8,195 nt of DNA, taken from Clostridiaceae bacterium (lineage in GTDB: Bacteria; Bacillota; Clostridia; Saccharofermentanales; UBA5734). The DNA lies in NCBI GenBank assembly GCA_012727965.1, contig JAAYFZ010000027.1, positions 1 to 8,195 of the forward strand, written 5' to 3'. The notes under the pieces are model-generated. The model made no database searches and was not told the origin of the DNA. It was given only the letters and a program-made list of their open reading frames with translations. Below, piece after piece: positions 6,310 to 8,195 of the stretch (the first letter of the stretch is position 1; each line of letters begins with the position of its first letter). The position numbers and the translations under genes were made by a program.

Positions 6310-6348
6310 TTATAATTTCTGTTTATAGAATTATAATTATTCATAATT
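6310..6348. promoter_or_regulatory. Candidate LysR operator: overlapping AT-rich inverted repeats
   Basis: Three overlapping dyads lie in the divergent intergenic region. TTATAATTTCT (6310-6320) pairs with AGAATTATAA (6327-6336) with one bulged T. TTATA (6323-6327) pairs with TATAA (6332-6336), containing a T-N11-A core of the kind LysR proteins bind. AATTAT (6335-6340) pairs with ATAATT (6343-6348). The last dyad touches the -35 of the transporter promoter at 6348. The array therefore spans about -73 to -35 from the expected start, the usual position for LysR activation. AT-rich DNA gives chance dyads, so this is a candidate only. Confidence 0.55.
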
Positions 6349-6376
6349 TGATTTTATGCATCTACTGAAATAAAAT
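6348..6376 (+). promoter_or_regulatory. Promoter for the YeiH-family gene
   Basis: TTGATT (6348-6353), a 17-base spacer and TAAAAT (6371-6376) give a good vegetative promoter with one mismatch in the -10 and two in the -35. Transcription would start near 6383, leaving a leader of about 55 bases to the ATG at 6438. Confidence 0.6.
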
Positions 6377-6421
6377 CAAGTCAATCGTTAACAACTGCAA
6401 ATAGTAAATAGAAATAGTTTT

Positions 6422-6432
6422 GGGAGATAAGG
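6422..6432 (+). promoter_or_regulatory. Ribosome binding site fixing the YeiH-family start
   Basis: GGGAG (6422-6426) and AAGG (6429-6432) precede the ATG at 6438 by 11 and 5 bases. The longer frame would begin at a TTG (6420-6422) that overlaps this site and has no site of its own, so the ATG is preferred. Confidence 0.7.
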
Positions 6433-6437
6433 TTCAA

Positions 6438-7547
6438 ATGAGCAATAAACTGATTGTCACAAGAGGGATAGCAGCAGCTGGAATATTAGCAATCTTAGCC
6501 AGTAAAATAAGTGGTTTTATACCGGGAAAAGTCATAAGTGGCGGTGTTTTCGCAATGCTTATCGGTATGCTGTTATATCCACTGATTACCAAAAAGCTCA
6601 GACTCGAAGCAGGCTTGAAATTCGTGTCGAAGAAAATACTCAAACTATCTATCGTCCTGATGGGGGCAACACTCAGTCTGACACAGGTTATGCTTGCAGG
6701 CAGCTACTCACTGATAGTTATGGTTTTTACCTTGGTAACTGCTTTTGGACTGGGCAATATTGTTGGTCGGATATTCGGTATGAATTGGAAATTATCAAAT
6801 CTGATTTCAGCCGGGACTGGTATCTGCGGCGGCTCAGCGATCGCAGCGATATCACCTGTTATCGAAGCAGATGACAATGATATTGCCTATGCGATTTCCG
6901 CGACCTTCATCTTCGATGTCATCATGGTAGTTCTATTCCCGCTCATGGGCAGAGCGCTCAATATGAGTGATCTCAACTTCGGTCTCTGGGCAGGAACTGC
7001 AGTAAACGACACTTCATCAGTTGTCGCTGCCGGCTATGCCTATTCTGACGCAGCGGGACAGTTTGCGACGATAGTCAAATTAACAAGAACACTGTCCATA
7101 GTGCCAATAGTACTGTTATTCTCCTGGATATCACATCGCAGAACATCTAGAGCGATGACAACGGAGGTCGAAATACCTAACTCAGGCAGTTCACATTCAG
7201 AGGTAAAGGTTGGCAAAATCTTCCCTTGGTTCATTCTGCTCTTCCTCGGAATGGTCATTTTAAGAACAGGCCTAGATTTCGCGGCAAGCAGAATTAACAC
7301 AACAGGTGATTCCACTATTTTCAGTGCCTTAAGTTGGCTTACTCAAGAGAATATAGCTTCCTTAGCCAGTCGGCTGGCCGGTATAAGCAAATTCGCAATG
7401 GTCATGTCACTAGGAGCAATTGGTCTGAACACGGATTTTGCCAAGCTATCAAGAAGCGGCTTCAAGCCTATGCTGCATGGTTTCATCATATCAGCAGCTG
7501 TTGTTATTGTATCCCTGCTAGTTCAGAACCTACTTGGTCAGGCTTAG
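6438..7547 (+). CDS. yeiH: YeiH/UPF0324-family membrane transporter (putative sulfate exporter)
   Basis: A 369-residue integral membrane protein of the YeiH (UPF0324, Cons_hypoth698) family, annotated by homology as a putative sulfate exporter; the transported substrate has little direct proof. Family hallmarks seen here are GTGICGGSAIAAISPVIEA (126-144), GTAVNDTSSVVAAG (186-199) and the C-terminal MVMSLGAIGLNTDF (321-334). About ten hydrophobic segments are visible, starting near residue 10. A polar loop at about 233-258, rich in Arg, Thr and Ser, splits the protein into two halves. The length is normal for the family. I chose the ATG at 6438 over a TTG at 6420 because the ribosome binding site lies between them. 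The divergent LysR gene and the dyads in front of its promoter suggest inducible expression. It ends 15 bases from the convergent patatin-like gene, with no terminator visible between. Confidence 0.9.
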   Translation: MSNKLIVTRGIAAAGILAILASKISGFIPGKVISGGVFAMLIGMLLYPLITKKLRLEAGLKFVSKKILKLSIVLMGATLSLTQVMLAGSYSLIVMVFTLVTAFGLGNIVGRIFGMNWKLSNLISAGTGICGGSAIAAISPVIEADDNDIAYAISATFIFDVIMVVLFPLMGRALNMSDLNFGLWAGTAVNDTSSVVAAGYAYSDAAGQFATIVKLTRTLSIVPIVLLFSWISHRRTSRAMTTEVEIPNSGSSHSEVKVGKIFPWFILLFLGMVILRTGLDFAASRINTTGDSTIFSALSWLTQENIASLASRLAGISKFAMVMSLGAIGLNTDFAKLSRSGFKPMLHGFIISAAVVIVSLLVQNLLGQA

Positions 7548-7562
7548 GTGGCACAAAAATCA

Positions 7563-8195
7563 TCACACATTCTCAGATTCTATAAGTCCATTCAACTGAC
7601 TCAAAGCATTAGCAGCGTCATCAACAGCAGCAAATAGTCTTAATGGCAGCCGCTGTGCAGTTCCATTTTGTCTTGCCACAGCCTTGACCTCCATCAAAAA
7701 AGCAAGCTGCAGCGGTGGCAGGAGATTAAGCACCCGCAGCTTACCACTGGCCAGAGCCTTCAGTTTATGCTCGATCTTAAGAGCCTTGCGTTTTTCTTCA
7801 TAGGCCATTTGAAACTCAGTTCGCTTGCGTCTGATCTCATTAATAAAATCATCTGGCTTGTAAATACAGCAGCGATCGATCTCATAGATCAGAGCAGCCT
7901 GCTCAAGACCACTTATCGTTTCGAAGCCGAATCGTCTTAACAACTCCTGATAATCTTCATTTCTGAAGCTATAATACTCACCATTTAACCTGGCAAAAGC
8001 CTTCATCGTGTCTAGATAGCCTAATCTGAAGTTGCGTCTTAGAACCGCAGGGGTCAGATCAAGAAAACCGCCTAGTGACTGCTTATCATGGATCAATGTA
8101 AGTTGTACATTGTCGTCTAAACGACTTAGAACTGATGCCTTCGGCTCAAGATCAACAGTCACGATATGGCGATGACCTCGCCGGCGCAGCATCGA
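7563..8195 (-). CDS. Patatin-like phospholipase, C-terminal part (5' end outside window)
   Basis: The frame stays open to the window edge, so the gene begins beyond 8195; the ATG at 8192 is probably internal. The visible 210 residues begin just after where patatin-like lipases carry the catalytic Asp of the DG[GA] motif. The opening RRRGHRHIVTVDLEP matches the strand that usually follows that motif (arg-rich segment, then I-x-VD). Residues about 35-66, LGGFLDLTPAVLRRNFRLGY followed by LDTMKAF, match the end of the catalytic domain in bacterial patatin-like proteins. The last 100 residues are a charged, helical extension without a recognised domain. The GxSxG serine motif and oxyanion hole are not in the window, so activity cannot be judged here. 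The protein would be an acyl hydrolase acting on membrane lipids. The family call is fairly firm; the substrate is unknown. Confidence 0.75.
   Translation of the reverse strand, partial: SMLRRRGHRHIVTVDLEPKASVLSRLDDNVQLTLIHDKQSLGGFLDLTPAVLRRNFRLGYLDTMKAFARLNGEYYSFRNEDYQELLRRFGFETISGLEQAALIYEIDRCCIYKPDDFINEIRRKRTEFQMAYEEKRKALKIEHKLKALASGKLRVLNLLPPLQLAFLMEVKAVARQNGTAQRLPLRLFAAVDDAANALSQLNGLIESENV

Noticed and set aside
6420..6437. TTG start at 6420 for the YeiH-family protein
   Set aside because: It overlaps the likely ribosome binding site, and the six extra residues precede a better ATG with proper spacing.
7040..7315. 91-codon minus-strand open frame inside the YeiH-family gene
   Set aside because: It is a shadow of a well-supported transporter gene and has no recognisable features.

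Overview
The window looks like an ordinary chromosomal segment from a motile bacterium, most likely a member of the Bacillota (a Clostridia-type anaerobe). The reasons are strong GGAGG-type ribosome binding sites, a moderate base composition with AT-rich intergenic DNA, a chemoreceptor with a Cache domain of the kind common in Clostridia, a sigma-28-like promoter, and a DUF4153 membrane protein. This placement is inferred from gene style, not from a marker gene.

Layout. Positions 1-393 (+) hold the 3' end of an unrecognised helical protein. A strong two-way hairpin terminator (438-482) separates it from a convergent methyl-accepting chemotaxis receptor gene on the minus strand (519-1890). The receptor is broken. 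Its N-terminal part (TM1 plus part of a Cache sensor) and its C-terminal part (HAMP remnant plus intact signalling domain) are in different frames, and the segment that should encode the end of the sensor and TM2 is absent. A sigma-28-like promoter lies upstream of it (1982-2008). Divergent from it, a good extended -10 promoter (2085-2093) drives a probable two-gene operon: a HAD-family phosphatase (2136-2798) and a short AlkA-type DNA glycosylase (2835-3458).

A minus-strand block follows: a DUF4153 multi-pass membrane protein (3477-5300, start revised) downstream of a LysR-type regulator (5356-6255). The regulator is divergent from a YeiH-family membrane transporter gene (6438-7547, start revised), a classic pairing. 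The shared 182-bp intergenic region carries AT-rich inverted repeats directly upstream of, and touching, a well-formed promoter for the transporter gene, as expected for LysR control. The window ends with the 3' part of a patatin-like phospholipase gene on the minus strand (7563-8195, open at the window edge).

I found no RNA genes, CRISPR arrays, insertion sequences, phage genes or defence genes, and no convincing undescribed system. The points most worth a second look are the deleted and frameshifted chemoreceptor behind an apparently intact flagellar-type promoter, and the LysR/YeiH control region. No gap between genes exceeds 300 bases; the longest is 245 bases (1891-2135), filled by two divergent promoters.
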